The notes: generated from the letters alone by a model not told the origin. A stretch of 59,524 bases of DNA from Bacillota bacterium (GCA_023436585.1 JAEZIN010000001.1:1-59524), one strand, 5' to 3'. Positions 25,623-34,875 are shown, counted from the first letter of the stretch. Made by a program: numbers and translations.

Positions 25623-28600
25623 ATGGAATACCACCAGGGATTGCCCCTCAGGCAGGGGCTGTACGATCCACGGAATGAACACGACGCCTGCGGCATGGGC
25701 TTCGTCGTCCACATTGGGGGAGAAAAATCCCACGACATTCTGGATGACGCCCTCACGGTTTTAGAGAACCTGAGTCACCGCGGCGCACACGGCGCAGACG
25801 AGCATACCGGCGATGGCGCCGGCGTGCTGACACAAATACCCCACGCGTTTTTCAAACGGGATTTAAAAACGCTGGGCATCACCCTGCCGGAGGCGGGGCA
25901 TTACGGTGTGGGCATGCTTTTTGCCCATAGGTATGAAGATTTTCGCAAAAAGCAAATGGCGGCCTTTGAAGCTATCGTATTAAGCGAAGGCCAAAGCATT
26001 TTAGGCTGGCGGGAAGTGCCCATCGACTTTACCCCCATCGGCGAAAGTGCCAAGGCGGCGCTGCCGCGCTTTATTCAGGTGTTCATCGGCAAGAGCGACG
26101 ACATCCCCTGCGGCATCGCCTTTGAACGCAAGCTGTTTTTAATCCGCAAGCTGGCGGAAAAGACCATCCCCCAAATGAGCGAGGATCACGGCGGCATCTT
26201 CTACTTTTCCAGCCTGTCCTCCAAAACCATCGTATACAAGGGCATGCTTACGGCCTCTCAGCTGCGCAGCTTTTATCTGGACTTGTCTGACCTGGACTAC
26301 GAAACTGCCCTGGCCATGGTTCATTCCCGTTTTTCCACCAACACCTTTCCCAGCTGGGAAAGGGCGCACCCCAACCGATTTCTAGTGCACAACGGCGAGA
26401 TCAACACCATTCGCGGCAATGTGAACTGGATGAAGGCCCGCCAGCGCAGCATCGTCTCCCCGTTGTTTGAAGACATATCAAAGGTCTGCCCGGTCATCGA
26501 TGAGACGGGAAGCGACTCCTCCATGTTTGACAACTGCCTGGAGTTTTTGTACCTCATGGGCCGGTCGCTGCCCCACGCCGCGATGATGATGATTCCCGAG
26601 CCCTGGGAGAAAAACGACCTCATGTCCCAGGAGAAGCGCGAATTCTACAAATACCAAAGCTTTCTGATGGAGCCCTGGGATGGCCCCGCCGCCATGGCCT
26701 TTTCCGATGGCGATGTGATCGGCGGCATGCTGGATCGAAACGGATTGCGCCCCTCCCGCTACTATGTGACGAAGGACAACCGGGTGATCCTGGCTTCCGA
26801 AGTGGGCGTAGTGGACTTAAAGCCAGAAAATGTGGCCTACAAGGGGCGCTTGGAGCCTGGCCGCATGCTGCTGATCGACACCCAGCAAAAGCGCATTATC
26901 TCCGACGAAGAGTTAAAGAGCGTTGTTGCCAGGGAGTACCCCTACCCCGAGTGGAACAAAGAGCATATCTTCCCGCTGAGCAGCCTTCATGTGGAAGCCT
27001 ATCAGCCGCAGCCTGTGCCCGAGAATCTTCTGACGCTGCAAAAGGCGTTCGGCTACACATATGAGGATATTTACAAGTTCCTCATGCCCATGGCGGTGGC
27101 GGGGGAAGACCCGGTAGGCTCCATGGGCATGGATACGCCCCTGGCGGTGCTGTCGGAAAAGCCCCAAATGCTCTACGTCTATTTCAAGCAGCTGTTCGCC
27201 CAGGTCACCAATCCGCCCATTGACGGCATACGGGAAGAGATTGTGACCTCCTCCAGCGTCTTTTTGGGTACCTCCGGCAACCTGCTCGCGCCCGACCAGG
27301 AGGAGCCCCACAGCCTGCTTTTGCCCCATCCCATTTTAACCAACGAGCAGCTTGATGCCATCAAGCAGCTTGATAACGGCACGTTGAAGACGGCTGTGAT
27401 TTCGCTTTTGTATAAAGTAAGCGACGGCCCCGGCGCCATGGAAAAGGCGCTGCATGTCATCAACCGTTTGGCCAGCCGTGCCATTGCCGAGGGCGCGAAT
27501 ATTTTGGTTCTTTCCGACCGGGGCGTGAATGCGGAATATGCCGCGCTGCCGGCGCTGATGGCCTGCTCCGGGCTGCACCACAGCCTCATCCGCCGGGAGC
27601 TGCGCACCAATGTAGGCATTGTGTTGGAATCGGGCGAGCCGCGGGAAGTGCACCATTTCTGCACGCTATTGGGTTACGGCGTTACCGCCATCAACCCCTA
27701 TCTCGTGTTTGATACCATCCGCGACCTGGATCAAAAGGGTCTGCTTGGCGGCATCGGCGCGGAAGAAGGTATCGCCCACTATATCAAGGGCGCCGTCAAG
27801 GGCGTATTGAAGGTGCTCACCAAAATGGGCATCTCCACCATACAAAGCTATCACGGCGCGCAGATTTTTGAAGCGCTGGGCATCTCCCAGGCCGTGATCG
27901 ACAAGTATTTCACCCATACCCCCACCAGGCTGGAAGGCATCGGCATCGAGGAAATTCACCGGGAGAACCAGTTGCGCCACGAAAGCGCCTATCAAGATAA
28001 TTCTCCCTACACCGATACACTGGAAACCGGCGGCACCTTTCAAAACAAGGCGGACGGAGAGGAGCACCTGTACAACCCCGAAACCATTTACCTATTGCAA
28101 AAGGCCTGCCGCAGCGGCGATTACAGCCAGTTCAAGGCCTTTTCCAAAAAGATCAATGAGGAGCAGCTTGCAACGCTTCGCAGCCTGCTGGACTTTAAGT
28201 TCATTCCCGGCGAAACCATACCCATTGAGGAAGTGGAGCCGGTAGATCAAATCGTCAAGCGCTTCAAAACCGGGGCCATGTCTTACGGCTCCATCAGCCG
28301 CGAAGCCCACGAGTGCCTGGCCATCGCCATGAACCGCCTGGGCGGCAAGAGCAACACTGGCGAAGGCGGCGAAGACCCGGAGCGGTTTTTGCCCATGGAA
28401 AACGGCGATTCGAAAAAGAGCGCCATCAAGCAGGTGGCCTCCGGCCGCTTTGGCGTGACGAGCAACTACCTGGTCAACGCCAAGGAAATTCAAATCAAAA
28501 TGGCCCAGGGTGCCAAGCCCGGCGAAGGCGGGCAGCTGCCTGGCCGCAAGGTGTACCCGGCCATTGCCAAAACGCGCCATTCCACCCCCGGTGTGGACCT

Positions 28601-30188
28601 GATCTCGCCCCCGCCGCACCATGACATCTATTCCATAGAGGATTTGGCGGAGCTGATTCACGACCTGAAAAACGCCAACCGCGATGCCCGCATCAATGTG
28701 AAACTGGTGTCGGAAGTCGGCGTGGGCACCATTGCCGCCGGCGTGGCCAAGGGCAAGGCGGATGTGATTTTGATCAGCGGCTATGACGGCGGCACCGGCG
28801 CATCGCCCTTAACCAGCATCAAGCATGCGGGCCTTCCCTGGGAAATGGGCCTGGCCGAAACCCATCAAACCCTGGTACTCAACCGTCTGCGGGACAGAGT
28901 CATTTTGGAGACGGACGGAAAGCTGCTAACCGGCCGGGATGTAGTCATCGCCGCCATGCTTGGTGCGGAGGAGTTCGGCTTTGCCACCACGCCTTTGATT
29001 GCTCTAGGCTGCCTGATGATGCGGGTGTGCAACCTGAACACCTGCCCCGTCGGCATTGCCACCCAGGATGAAAGCCTTCGCAAGTGCTTTACCGGCAAGC
29101 CCGAATACGTCGAAAACTTCATGCGCTTTATCGCCAGGGAAATGCGGGAGATCATGTCCCGCCTTGGCATACGCACCATCAACGAGCTGGTGGGCCGCAC
29201 CGACAAATTAAAAACCAAAGAAAACCTGCGTCACTGGAAGGCCGGCAAGCTGGACCTGTCGCCCATCCTCTACCAGCCCTACGCTGGGGCGGATGTGGGC
29301 CGCTACCACAAGCAGGATCAACGGCACAACCTGGAAAAGAGCCTGGGCATGAAAAAGCTTTTGCGCATGTGCCGCCCCGCCCTGGAAAGCGGCACGCCCA
29401 TTCGCGCCAAGCTGCAAATTCGCAATGTGGACCGTGTGGTGGGCACCCTGGTGGGCAGCGAGATTTCCAAAAAGTATGGCGAAAGCGGCCTGCCTGCCGA
29501 TACCATCCACCTGCAGTTCGTGGGCTCCGCCGGCCAGAGCTTTGGCGCGTTTGCGCCTAAGGGCCTGACCCTGGAACTGGAAGGCGACGCCAACGACTAT
29601 TTCGGCAAGGGCCTGTCCGGCGGCAAGATCATCGCTTATCCGCCCAAGGCGCCGGGCTTTGCGCCGGAGCAGAACATTCTCATCGGCAACGTGGCCTTTT
29701 ATGGTGCAACAGGCGGCGAGGCCTATTTGAGTGGCGTGGCCGGCGAGCGCTTTTGCGTGCGCAACAGCGGCATTACCGCCGTGGTGGAGGGCGTGGGCGA
29801 CCACGGCTGCGAGTATATGACCGGCGGCCGCGTGGTGGTGCTGGGCAGTACAGGCCGCAACTTTGCGGCTGGCATGTCCGGCGGCATCGCCTATGTGCTG
29901 GATTTTGATCCGGTCCGCTGCAACAAATCCATGGTGCTGCTGGAAGGCTTCGCCTCCGATAAGGAAAAGGAATTTGTGAAGGGACTAGTTGAAAAGCACG
30001 TCGCCCTGACCGGCAGCCCCGTGGGCCAGCGCGTGCTTTCCGATTGGGAAAGCTATAGCAAGCGTTTCACCCGCGTGATTCCCAAGGACTACAAGCAGAT
30101 GATGCAGTATATCGAGGAAGCCACCGCCCAAGGCCTTACCGGCGATGAGGCCCTGATGGCCGCCTTTGAGCGCGGGGGGAAGGGGTAA
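25623..30188 (+). CDS. gltB: Glutamate synthase large subunit
   Basis: Transfers the amide nitrogen of glutamine to 2-oxoglutarate. The 1521-aa product has an N-terminal class II glutaminase domain whose nucleophile is expected to be Cys23 after removal of a short propeptide (HDA/CGMGFV). It is followed by a central domain, an FMN-binding TIM barrel (ISGYDGGTGASPLTSIKHAG), a 3Fe-4S cluster motif (CLMMRVCNLNTCPVGIA) and the C-terminal GXGXG beta-helix (GGEAYLSGVAGERF and repeats). The ATG at 25623 with GTGAGG upstream is preferred to the ATG 4 codons earlier, as it gives a usual propeptide length. GltD follows after an intergenic block of hairpin repeats. Confidence 0.96.
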   Translation: MEYHQGLPLRQGLYDPRNEHDACGMGFVVHIGGEKSHDILDDALTVLENLSHRGAHGADEHTGDGAGVLTQIPHAFFKRDLKTLGITLPEAGHYGVGMLFAHRYEDFRKKQMAAFEAIVLSEGQSILGWREVPIDFTPIGESAKAALPRFIQVFIGKSDDIPCGIAFERKLFLIRKLAEKTIPQMSEDHGGIFYFSSLSSKTIVYKGMLTASQLRSFYLDLSDLDYETALAMVHSRFSTNTFPSWERAHPNRFLVHNGEINTIRGNVNWMKARQRSIVSPLFEDISKVCPVIDETGSDSSMFDNCLEFLYLMGRSLPHAAMMMIPEPWEKNDLMSQEKREFYKYQSFLMEPWDGPAAMAFSDGDVIGGMLDRNGLRPSRYYVTKDNRVILASEVGVVDLKPENVAYKGRLEPGRMLLIDTQQKRIISDEELKSVVAREYPYPEWNKEHIFPLSSLHVEAYQPQPVPENLLTLQKAFGYTYEDIYKFLMPMAVAGEDPVGSMGMDTPLAVLSEKPQMLYVYFKQLFAQVTNPPIDGIREEIVTSSSVFLGTSGNLLAPDQEEPHSLLLPHPILTNEQLDAIKQLDNGTLKTAVISLLYKVSDGPGAMEKALHVINRLASRAIAEGANILVLSDRGVNAEYAALPALMACSGLHHSLIRRELRTNVGIVLESGEPREVHHFCTLLGYGVTAINPYLVFDTIRDLDQKGLLGGIGAEEGIAHYIKGAVKGVLKVLTKMGISTIQSYHGAQIFEALGISQAVIDKYFTHTPTRLEGIGIEEIHRENQLRHESAYQDNSPYTDTLETGGTFQNKADGEEHLYNPETIYLLQKACRSGDYSQFKAFSKKINEEQLATLRSLLDFKFIPGETIPIEEVEPVDQIVKRFKTGAMSYGSISREAHECLAIAMNRLGGKSNTGEGGEDPERFLPMENGDSKKSAIKQVASGRFGVTSNYLVNAKEIQIKMAQGAKPGEGGQLPGRKVYPAIAKTRHSTPGVDLISPPPHHDIYSIEDLAELIHDLKNANRDARINVKLVSEVGVGTIAAGVAKGKADVILISGYDGGTGASPLTSIKHAGLPWEMGLAETHQTLVLNRLRDRVILETDGKLLTGRDVVIAAMLGAEEFGFATTPLIALGCLMMRVCNLNTCPVGIATQDESLRKCFTGKPEYVENFMRFIAREMREIMSRLGIRTINELVGRTDKLKTKENLRHWKAGKLDLSPILYQPYAGADVGRYHKQDQRHNLEKSLGMKKLLRMCRPALESGTPIRAKLQIRNVDRVVGTLVGSEISKKYGESGLPADTIHLQFVGSAGQSFGAFAPKGLTLELEGDANDYFGKGLSGGKIIAYPPKAPGFAPEQNILIGNVAFYGATGGEAYLSGVAGERFCVRNSGITAVVEGVGDHGCEYMTGGRVVVLGSTGRNFAAGMSGGIAYVLDFDPVRCNKSMVLLEGFASDKEKEFVKGLVEKHVALTGSPVGQRVLSDWESYSKRFTRVIPKDYKQMMQYIEEATAQGLTGDEALMAAFERGGKG

Positions 30189-30224
30189 GGCGAATACCTT
30201 TTCGACATTTATTTACATAGAGGT

Positions 30225-30368
30225 TTCCGGCCGAAGGTTTCCAAAGGGCGACCGGAAAGCCCTTTGGTCGCATCCGAAGATGCGAAACCCTTTCCATATA
30301 TTAAATGAGGTGTCCGAAGGAATCCAAGGGGCGACCGGAAAGCCCCTTGGTCGTGCCAGTAGGCACGA
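30225..30368. repeat. Two tandem double-hairpin units, family B short form
   Basis: Unit 1 (30241-30285) is CCAAAGGGC / GCCCTTTGG around GACCGGAAA, then TCGCATC / GATGCGA around CGAA. Unit 2 (30324-30368) is CCAAGGGGC / GCCCCTTGG around GACCGGAAA, then TCGTGCC / GGCACGA. Compensating changes preserve pairing between the units. The block fills the gltB-gltD gap. The same outer arms enclose a longer core at 35893, 36815 and 41650. Confidence 0.8.
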
Positions 30369-30425
30369 TACCTAATCGTTTGTGATTATTTTTATGACCT
30401 CACTTTTGACATTGAGGTGAATACA

Positions 30426-31910
30426 GTGGCAAAACCCACCGGTTTCCTGGAATATCAACGTATCAACTACCCCAAGCGCCCCGCCGGGGATCGCCTTGCT
30501 GACTGGCAGGAAATCCGCCTGCCCGCCGACCCTGATGTGGTCAAAACCCAGGCGGCCCGATGCATGAACTGCGGCATTCCCTACTGCCATGGCGGCATCC
30601 TGCTTGCCGGCATGGCCGCCGGCTGTCCGGTGCACAACCTCATCCCCGAATGGAACGACCTCGTCTACCGCAACCAGTGGCGCGAGGCCTACCTGCGCCT
30701 GCAGCGCACCAACCCCTTCCCCGAGTTCACGGGCCGGGTTTGTCCCGCCCCCTGCGAGGGAAGCTGCACCGAGGGCTACCACATGGAGCCCGTGACCATC
30801 AGCGCCCTGGAATACGAGATCATCAAGCGCGCCTATCAAGAAGGCTGGGTCAAGGCATATCATGCCAAGCCCACCGGCAAAAGGGTCGCCGTCGTCGGCT
30901 CCGGCCCCGCCGGTCTTTCCGCCGCGTATTTCTTGAACTACGCCGGCCATGACGTCACCGTCTTTGAACGGCAGGACCGGCCCGGCGGCCTTTTAACCTA
31001 CGGTATCCCCAACATGAAGCTGGATAAGGCCGTGGTGGACCGCCGTATCGCGCTCATGCAGGAATCGGGCATTCACTTCACCCTAAACACCGAGGTGGGC
31101 CGCGATCTCCCCGCCCAGCAGCTCTTAGCCGACTTTGACGCGGTGCTGCTTTGCGGCGGTGCGACCAAGCCCCGCGGCCTCACTGTGCCGGGCAAGGACC
31201 TTATAGGCGTGCACTTTGCCGTGGACTTTTTAACGCTCAACACCAAGCATGTTCTTAACGGCGTGCAGCCCGAAGGCTACATCAGCGCCCAAGACAAGCA
31301 CGTGATCATCTTAGGCGGCGGCGATACCGGCACCGACTGCGTGGCCACCTCCCTGCGCCAGGGCTGCAAAAGCGTCGTTCAGTTCGAAATCATGCCGGAG
31401 CCGCCGGAGCACCGCATCGCCGCCGACAATCCCTGGCCCGAATGGCCCAAAAAGCTGAAGGTGGACTATGGCCAGGAGGAAGCCATACACGTGGCCGGCC
31501 GCGACCCGCGATATTACCTCATCAACACCAAGGAACTCATCGGTGATGAAAACGGCCACGTAAAACAAGTGCGCACCGTGAACATCAACTGGGTCAAAAA
31601 TGCCCAGGGCCGCCTGATCCCCCAAGAAATACCCGGCAGCGAAAAAACCTGGCCCGCCGACCTTGTTCTGCTGGCCATGGGCTTTTTAGGCCCGGAGGAT
31701 ACGCTACCCAACGCCCTCACTCTGGACCGCGACGAGCGCAGCAATATTAAGGCCGCCTATGGCTCCTTCCAGACCAGCACCGATAAGGTCTTTACCGCCG
31801 GGGATATGCGCCGCGGCCAAAGCCTCGTCGTCTGGGCCATTCAGGAAGGCAAGCTCGCCGCCCGGGAAATCGACAAGTTCCTCACCGGCAAATCGGTGAT
31901 TGTGGAGTAA
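30426..31910 (+). CDS. gltD: Glutamate synthase small subunit
   Basis: Feeds electrons from NAD(P)H through FAD and 4Fe-4S clusters to GltB. The 494-aa product starts AKPTGFLEYQRI, has the N-terminal cysteine clusters ARCMNCGIPYC and AAGCPVHNLIPEWN (about residues 40-70) with a further CPAPCEGSCTEG, then an FAD fold (VAVVGSGPAGLSAAYFL) and an NAD(P) fold (VIILGGGDTGTDCVATSL). The GTG at 30426 is chosen because it matches the usual GltD N-terminus and lies 6-8 nt after GAGGTG; a GTG three codons earlier overlaps that Shine-Dalgarno. Functional partner of gltB. Confidence 0.95.
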   Translation: MAKPTGFLEYQRINYPKRPAGDRLADWQEIRLPADPDVVKTQAARCMNCGIPYCHGGILLAGMAAGCPVHNLIPEWNDLVYRNQWREAYLRLQRTNPFPEFTGRVCPAPCEGSCTEGYHMEPVTISALEYEIIKRAYQEGWVKAYHAKPTGKRVAVVGSGPAGLSAAYFLNYAGHDVTVFERQDRPGGLLTYGIPNMKLDKAVVDRRIALMQESGIHFTLNTEVGRDLPAQQLLADFDAVLLCGGATKPRGLTVPGKDLIGVHFAVDFLTLNTKHVLNGVQPEGYISAQDKHVIILGGGDTGTDCVATSLRQGCKSVVQFEIMPEPPEHRIAADNPWPEWPKKLKVDYGQEEAIHVAGRDPRYYLINTKELIGDENGHVKQVRTVNINWVKNAQGRLIPQEIPGSEKTWPADLVLLAMGFLGPEDTLPNALTLDRDERSNIKAAYGSFQTSTDKVFTAGDMRRGQSLVVWAIQEGKLAAREIDKFLTGKSVIVE

Positions 31911-31928
31911 GGTTTGCGCGGATGGTAA

Positions 31929-31966
31929 GCGGGGAGGGAGCTTTTTGAAAAAATCTCCCTCCCCGC
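31929..31966. repeat. Intergenic palindrome, family C copy 3
   Basis: GCGGGGAGGGAG pairs with CTCCCTCCCCGC, with T/A-rich inner arms. Its right flank read in reverse (GGGTGGGGTGCGGGG) matches the left flank of the copy at 1911-1988. It lies 19 bp beyond the gltD stop. Confidence 0.65.
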
Positions 31967-32028
31967 ACCCCACCCGAAAACTCATATAGTATAGCTTTCG
32001 AAAGCAATCTCTTGGAAGCCTAACTTAC

Positions 32029-32058
32029 AAAAAACCCGCTTTACACAAGTGGTTTTTT
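32029..32058 (+). terminator. Terminator after gltD
   Basis: A-rich arm AAAAAA, a bulged C and CCGCTT pair with AAGTGG and TTTTTT around TACAC, ending in a T-run. It marks the left edge of the AT-rich block. Confidence 0.7.
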
Positions 32059-32120
32059 TATTTTCTAGAAATGTATCTAAAGCAGCAAAAATTGATCTGT
32101 GTGGTATAAATCAAATATCA

Positions 32121-32169
32121 TTGATTTCTATTTTTAAATGTAGTAATATACAGGAGAACAAATGTTCTC
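32121..32169 (+). promoter_or_regulatory. Promoter with LexA-like box for the AT-rich operon
   Basis: TTGATT (32121-32126), a 17-bp spacer and TAATAT (32144-32149) form a promoter. The expected start near 32156 lies inside the palindrome GAGAACAAATGTTCTC (32154-32169), which contains GAAC-N4-GTTC, the core of the Firmicutes LexA (SOS) box. A second, weaker match, AAAACAGACGTTCT, is at 32244-32257. Confidence 0.6.
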
Positions 32170-32324
32170 GTATGTATTTTGTTCAATTTTGTTGCGATTT
32201 TTGAATGGCGTATTGCATAGAAAGATGATGAACAAACTATTAAAAAACAGACGTTCTCTTGAACTATGTGTGGAAGGGTGGTAAAATAAGGATGAATCTC
32301 ACTATAAAAATTTGTGAGGGTATA

Positions 32325-33068
32325 ATGGTTACTATTAATCATGCATTGTTCAATATGGTTTTTCCAAAGCTCTCAGACATACGATTGCGTTTTGTCGATA
32401 TAGAGTCTGTTTTGTCAGATTCATTTTTACCAGGTCAATGTCTTCCGATTCCTAATGATGCACCACCAGAAATACCGCGAATGATATTTAACTCTCTAAA
32501 TGGTCATTCGACTCTGAGTATCTCCTCAATAAATGCGCAACTAACGGTCAATTTTGATAGCCATTTTCATAGAGATCTTGATAACTGCTATAGATATCTG
32601 AGTAAAAAGGCGAATGTATTGATCAAATTGCTTGGCCAATTTATGAACGAAGGATTTTTGTATTCTGGCTTGAGTATTAATGGAACTCTTGACCCACTAA
32701 CGGCAGATGAGGACGATTCATTGCGGTTCATGAGTAACCGTTTTCTGAATTTTGAATGTAATCCCAAACCTGTTGAACTGAGTTCAAAGTTAGTATTTGT
32801 ACAAGAAAATAAGTTTTACATAAATTTGTCTTTTGCAAATACAACTTTATTTAATGGGATTCCTCAAATGGCAGGCAGTCTCATGAATCTTAAGTCTGTT
32901 GGAAAAGCAGTAACCTTTGATGTTGATATTAATGATAGGTATGCATTTAATTATGATGCTAATTATCGGTCTACGCAAGAATCTGCAGAGAAAGTTTTGT
33001 CTATATCAAGATTCTTTATGGAAAACCGTCTTGGTAAATTCATTAAAGAAGGAGTTCTGGAAATATGA
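32325..33068 (+). CDS. Unrecognised protein 1 of an AT-rich three-gene operon
   Basis: The product is 247 aa from the ATG at 32325, which has GAGGG 5 nt upstream; in-frame ATGs at 32292 and 32259 would extend it. No family is recognised with confidence. It reads as a mixed alpha/beta soluble protein with no signal peptide or membrane segment. Visible features are a Pro-rich stretch (PIPNDAPPEIPRMIF, about residues 30-44), a strand-rich part (STLSISSINAQLTVNFD) and a helical C-terminus. General layout slightly recalls the sporadically distributed TIGR04255 group, but that group's N-terminal signature is absent. It overlaps the next gene by 4 nt. Codon use is AT-rich, unlike all neighbours, which suggests horizontal acquisition. 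Confidence 0.7.
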   Translation: MVTINHALFNMVFPKLSDIRLRFVDIESVLSDSFLPGQCLPIPNDAPPEIPRMIFNSLNGHSTLSISSINAQLTVNFDSHFHRDLDNCYRYLSKKANVLIKLLGQFMNEGFLYSGLSINGTLDPLTADEDDSLRFMSNRFLNFECNPKPVELSSKLVFVQENKFYINLSFANTTLFNGIPQMAGSLMNLKSVGKAVTFDVDINDRYAFNYDANYRSTQESAEKVLSISRFFMENRLGKFIKEGVLEI

Positions 33069-33379
33069 CGTCTTTTGCGTCAACGACTGTCAGTACGCTT
33101 AGCGCATTATCGATGGCGATTTCTGCATGTTCAGCCACAATGCTGAACTCAGAGGCACTTAGATGCTATCCGATTGTTGAATATGTTGAAAATTACAAGC
33201 CATGTACTGATTCGTCATTTACATTTCAGTATGAAGAGCCTTCTCTTTTAGGTGATGTGTTTCAACCAATAGTAGAAGTATTCATAGGAGCGCGTGGTTT
33301 TAATAAAGATGAGCGTGAGCTTTACCAGCAATCAATTCTGTCTATGTATGAGAAAACAGATGAAAGCTTGATTTTGTAA
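33065..33379 (+). CDS. Unrecognised small protein 2 of the AT-rich operon
   Basis: The product is 104 aa, starting inside the stop of the preceding gene (ATGA overlap) and ending with a one-base overlap into the next (TAATG), so all three should be translated together. The first 30 residues are Ser/Thr/Ala-rich and moderately hydrophobic (STLSALSMAISACSATM), possibly a membrane-associated helix. The remainder is acidic, with a C-terminal helix (DERELYQQSILSMYEKTDE). No family was recognised. Tight coupling suggests it works with the flanking products. Confidence 0.65.
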   Translation: MTSFASTTVSTLSALSMAISACSATMLNSEALRCYPIVEYVENYKPCTDSSFTFQYEEPSLLGDVFQPIVEVFIGARGFNKDERELYQQSILSMYEKTDESLIL

Positions 33380-33945
33380 TGGAAAACTTTATTGAGTTTG
33401 CACAAAGCCTCTTTCCATCAATTAACCCATATACAGCGGCATCTGTAAAGCAATCAATAAGGCAATTTTTGAATGGGAATTCGGGGAATTGTTTAACATC
33501 CGACTTAAATGCTTCATTAGTACAAGGGGATATTATTTTTGATCTCCCCTTTGTTGTTTATGGTATCGATGGAGCAAAATACACTAGCCGATTTCCTGCT
33601 ATAGTGTTATCCAATTCGTGTGACATCGAAAACGACGACTATATTGCTGTTGCTCCACTACAACCAATTAGCAAGTTTAAGATTAATAATGATGCCATAA
33701 TGAAAAACACTTTCTTCAGCCTTTTTTACATCCCTGACAACAGGATTAATGATTACGTTATCAATTTCGGCTTGATAAATACTTTCCCTAAAAAACCAAT
33801 TGAGAAAGCGCTTGAGGAAGGTAAAATTAAGCGTAATTATTCACTGAATCTATTTGGGTATTATTTTTTTCTTTGCAAATTGACCATACACTTTATGCGC
33901 CCTGAAGATACCGAATTGCAGGATTTGCGGGCAAAGACAACATAA
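33379..33945 (+). CDS. Unrecognised protein 3 of the AT-rich operon
   Basis: The product is 188 aa. A central signature reads QGDIIFDLPF (about residues 49-58), then FPAIVLSNSCDIEND (about 74-88). The combination of a GDI strand and an (V)LS(N/Q)SCDI strand is found in uncharacterised accessory-region proteins, but I cannot attach a function. Tyr/Phe- and Lys-rich stretches follow (NPYTAASV near the N-terminus, NLFGYYFFLCKL near the C-terminus). The start overlaps the preceding stop by one base. No terminator is evident after it. AT-rich like its partners. Confidence 0.65.
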   Translation: MENFIEFAQSLFPSINPYTAASVKQSIRQFLNGNSGNCLTSDLNASLVQGDIIFDLPFVVYGIDGAKYTSRFPAIVLSNSCDIENDDYIAVAPLQPISKFKINNDAIMKNTFFSLFYIPDNRINDYVINFGLINTFPKKPIEKALEEGKIKRNYSLNLFGYYFFLCKLTIHFMRPEDTELQDLRAKTT

Positions 33946-34438
33946 CTGATATTTTGTTTAAATTTCTTGCGAATAGCATATAGATTCTTATTAATATAGG
34001 GATTTGGGATAAGAGACCAACCCAATACGCGCCCGAAGGGCGCTACTAATTTAGAGGCGTTTGTGGGGGTCTGGGGGGAATCGCCGGCCCCCCAGCCCTT
34101 TCTGGTTCTCTTTCGGGACGAAAGAGAACATTCCCTTTGGCGGAGGCCAGTTGCTTGCAACTGTGCCGTTTAAGCGCCGAACAGTTGCCGTCGTAATACC
34201 ACATCTGTTCCGACTACAACAGCACCGCTAAATGCTATACCACCTCATCCGTCACCCTCCGGGTGCCACCTTCCCCTACTAGGGGAAGGCTCTGCGTGGG
34301 TCTATTTTGCTTGAGCAATTTCGCTTCTCCCTTGAATGAATATCTGCAAGCATGTATAATATTGGTAAACAACACCTATGATGAATAAGGCCCAATTAGC
34401 CGCATCCCCTTCCTCCCTGCCATAGAAAGGAGCCACCC
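33946..34438. repeat. Gene-free stretch filled with hairpin repeats
   Basis: After about 70 bp of AT-rich sequence come a GCGCCC/GGGCGC hairpin (34029-34043), a G-run/C-run stem (about 34072-34094), a perfect 10-bp stem GTTCTCTTTC/GAAAGAGAAC (34105-34129) and a paired unit at about 34253-34289 (CACCC/GGGTG, then CCTTCCCCTA/TAGGGGAAGG). The part at 34055-34145 resembles the CTTTGGCGG plus G-rich layout of the repeats at 39792 and 41555. The 34240-34290 unit is of a type I recognise as common between genes in gut Clostridia. No coding sequence is supported. Confidence 0.65.
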
Positions 34439-34753
34439 ATGTACTATTGCGAAAAATGCATGCTTCTCACCCCAGAAAACCACTGCCCCGCCTGCGGGAC
34501 TGAATATCTTCAAGCCCCAAAGGATGACCAGCCCTGCTTCTTGATCGAAAAGGATGCCCTATGGAGTGGCATGTTGGCGGATGTTCTGGAGCAGAACAAC
34601 ATTCCCTTTCTACAAAAACCTCAGTTCGACGCTGTCATTGCCGCGATTGTTGGCCCGGCAGTTAAGCGGTACCGGTTTTATATCCCGTTCGCTTTTTATG
34701 CAGACGCTCAAGTGATTGTGGAGGAACTGTTTGGCGAAACCAGCGAGGAATAG
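34439..34753 (+). CDS. Zinc-ribbon plus DUF2007-type small protein
   Basis: The product is 104 aa. The N-terminus carries a compact zinc ribbon (CEKCMLLTPENHCPACG, Cys residues about 4, 7, 16 and 19). The rest fits the DUF2007 (putative signal-transducing) layout: a segment on change of location or copy (ALWSGMLADVLEQNNIPFL) and a C-terminal alpha/beta unit (FYIPFAFYADAQVIVEELF). GAAAGGAG lies before the ATG. The role is unknown; it may be a small regulatory or metal-binding protein. It is the first of a loose row of small plus-strand genes. Confidence 0.6.
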   Translation: MYYCEKCMLLTPENHCPACGTEYLQAPKDDQPCFLIEKDALWSGMLADVLEQNNIPFLQKPQFDAVIAAIVGPAVKRYRFYIPFAFYADAQVIVEELFGETSEE

Positions 34754-34875
34754 TGCCTGGCTATTGACTTTATTATTTGGCATGCAAAAGCGCGCATCTT
34801 GGCAGAATACAAGCAATATGCCAACCGTCCCGGATCTATGGCGATGCAGCATAGAAAGGACTCTGCCAGGCTTTT

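Noticed and set aside
32325..33068. TIGR04255-family assignment for the first AT-rich gene
   Set aside because: Size and helical C-terminus are similar, but the family's N-terminal signature is absent; not strong enough to name.
33861..34160. 99-aa open frame on the minus strand
   Set aside because: It spans the end of an AT-rich gene and hairpin repeats, with no Shine-Dalgarno or recognisable protein.
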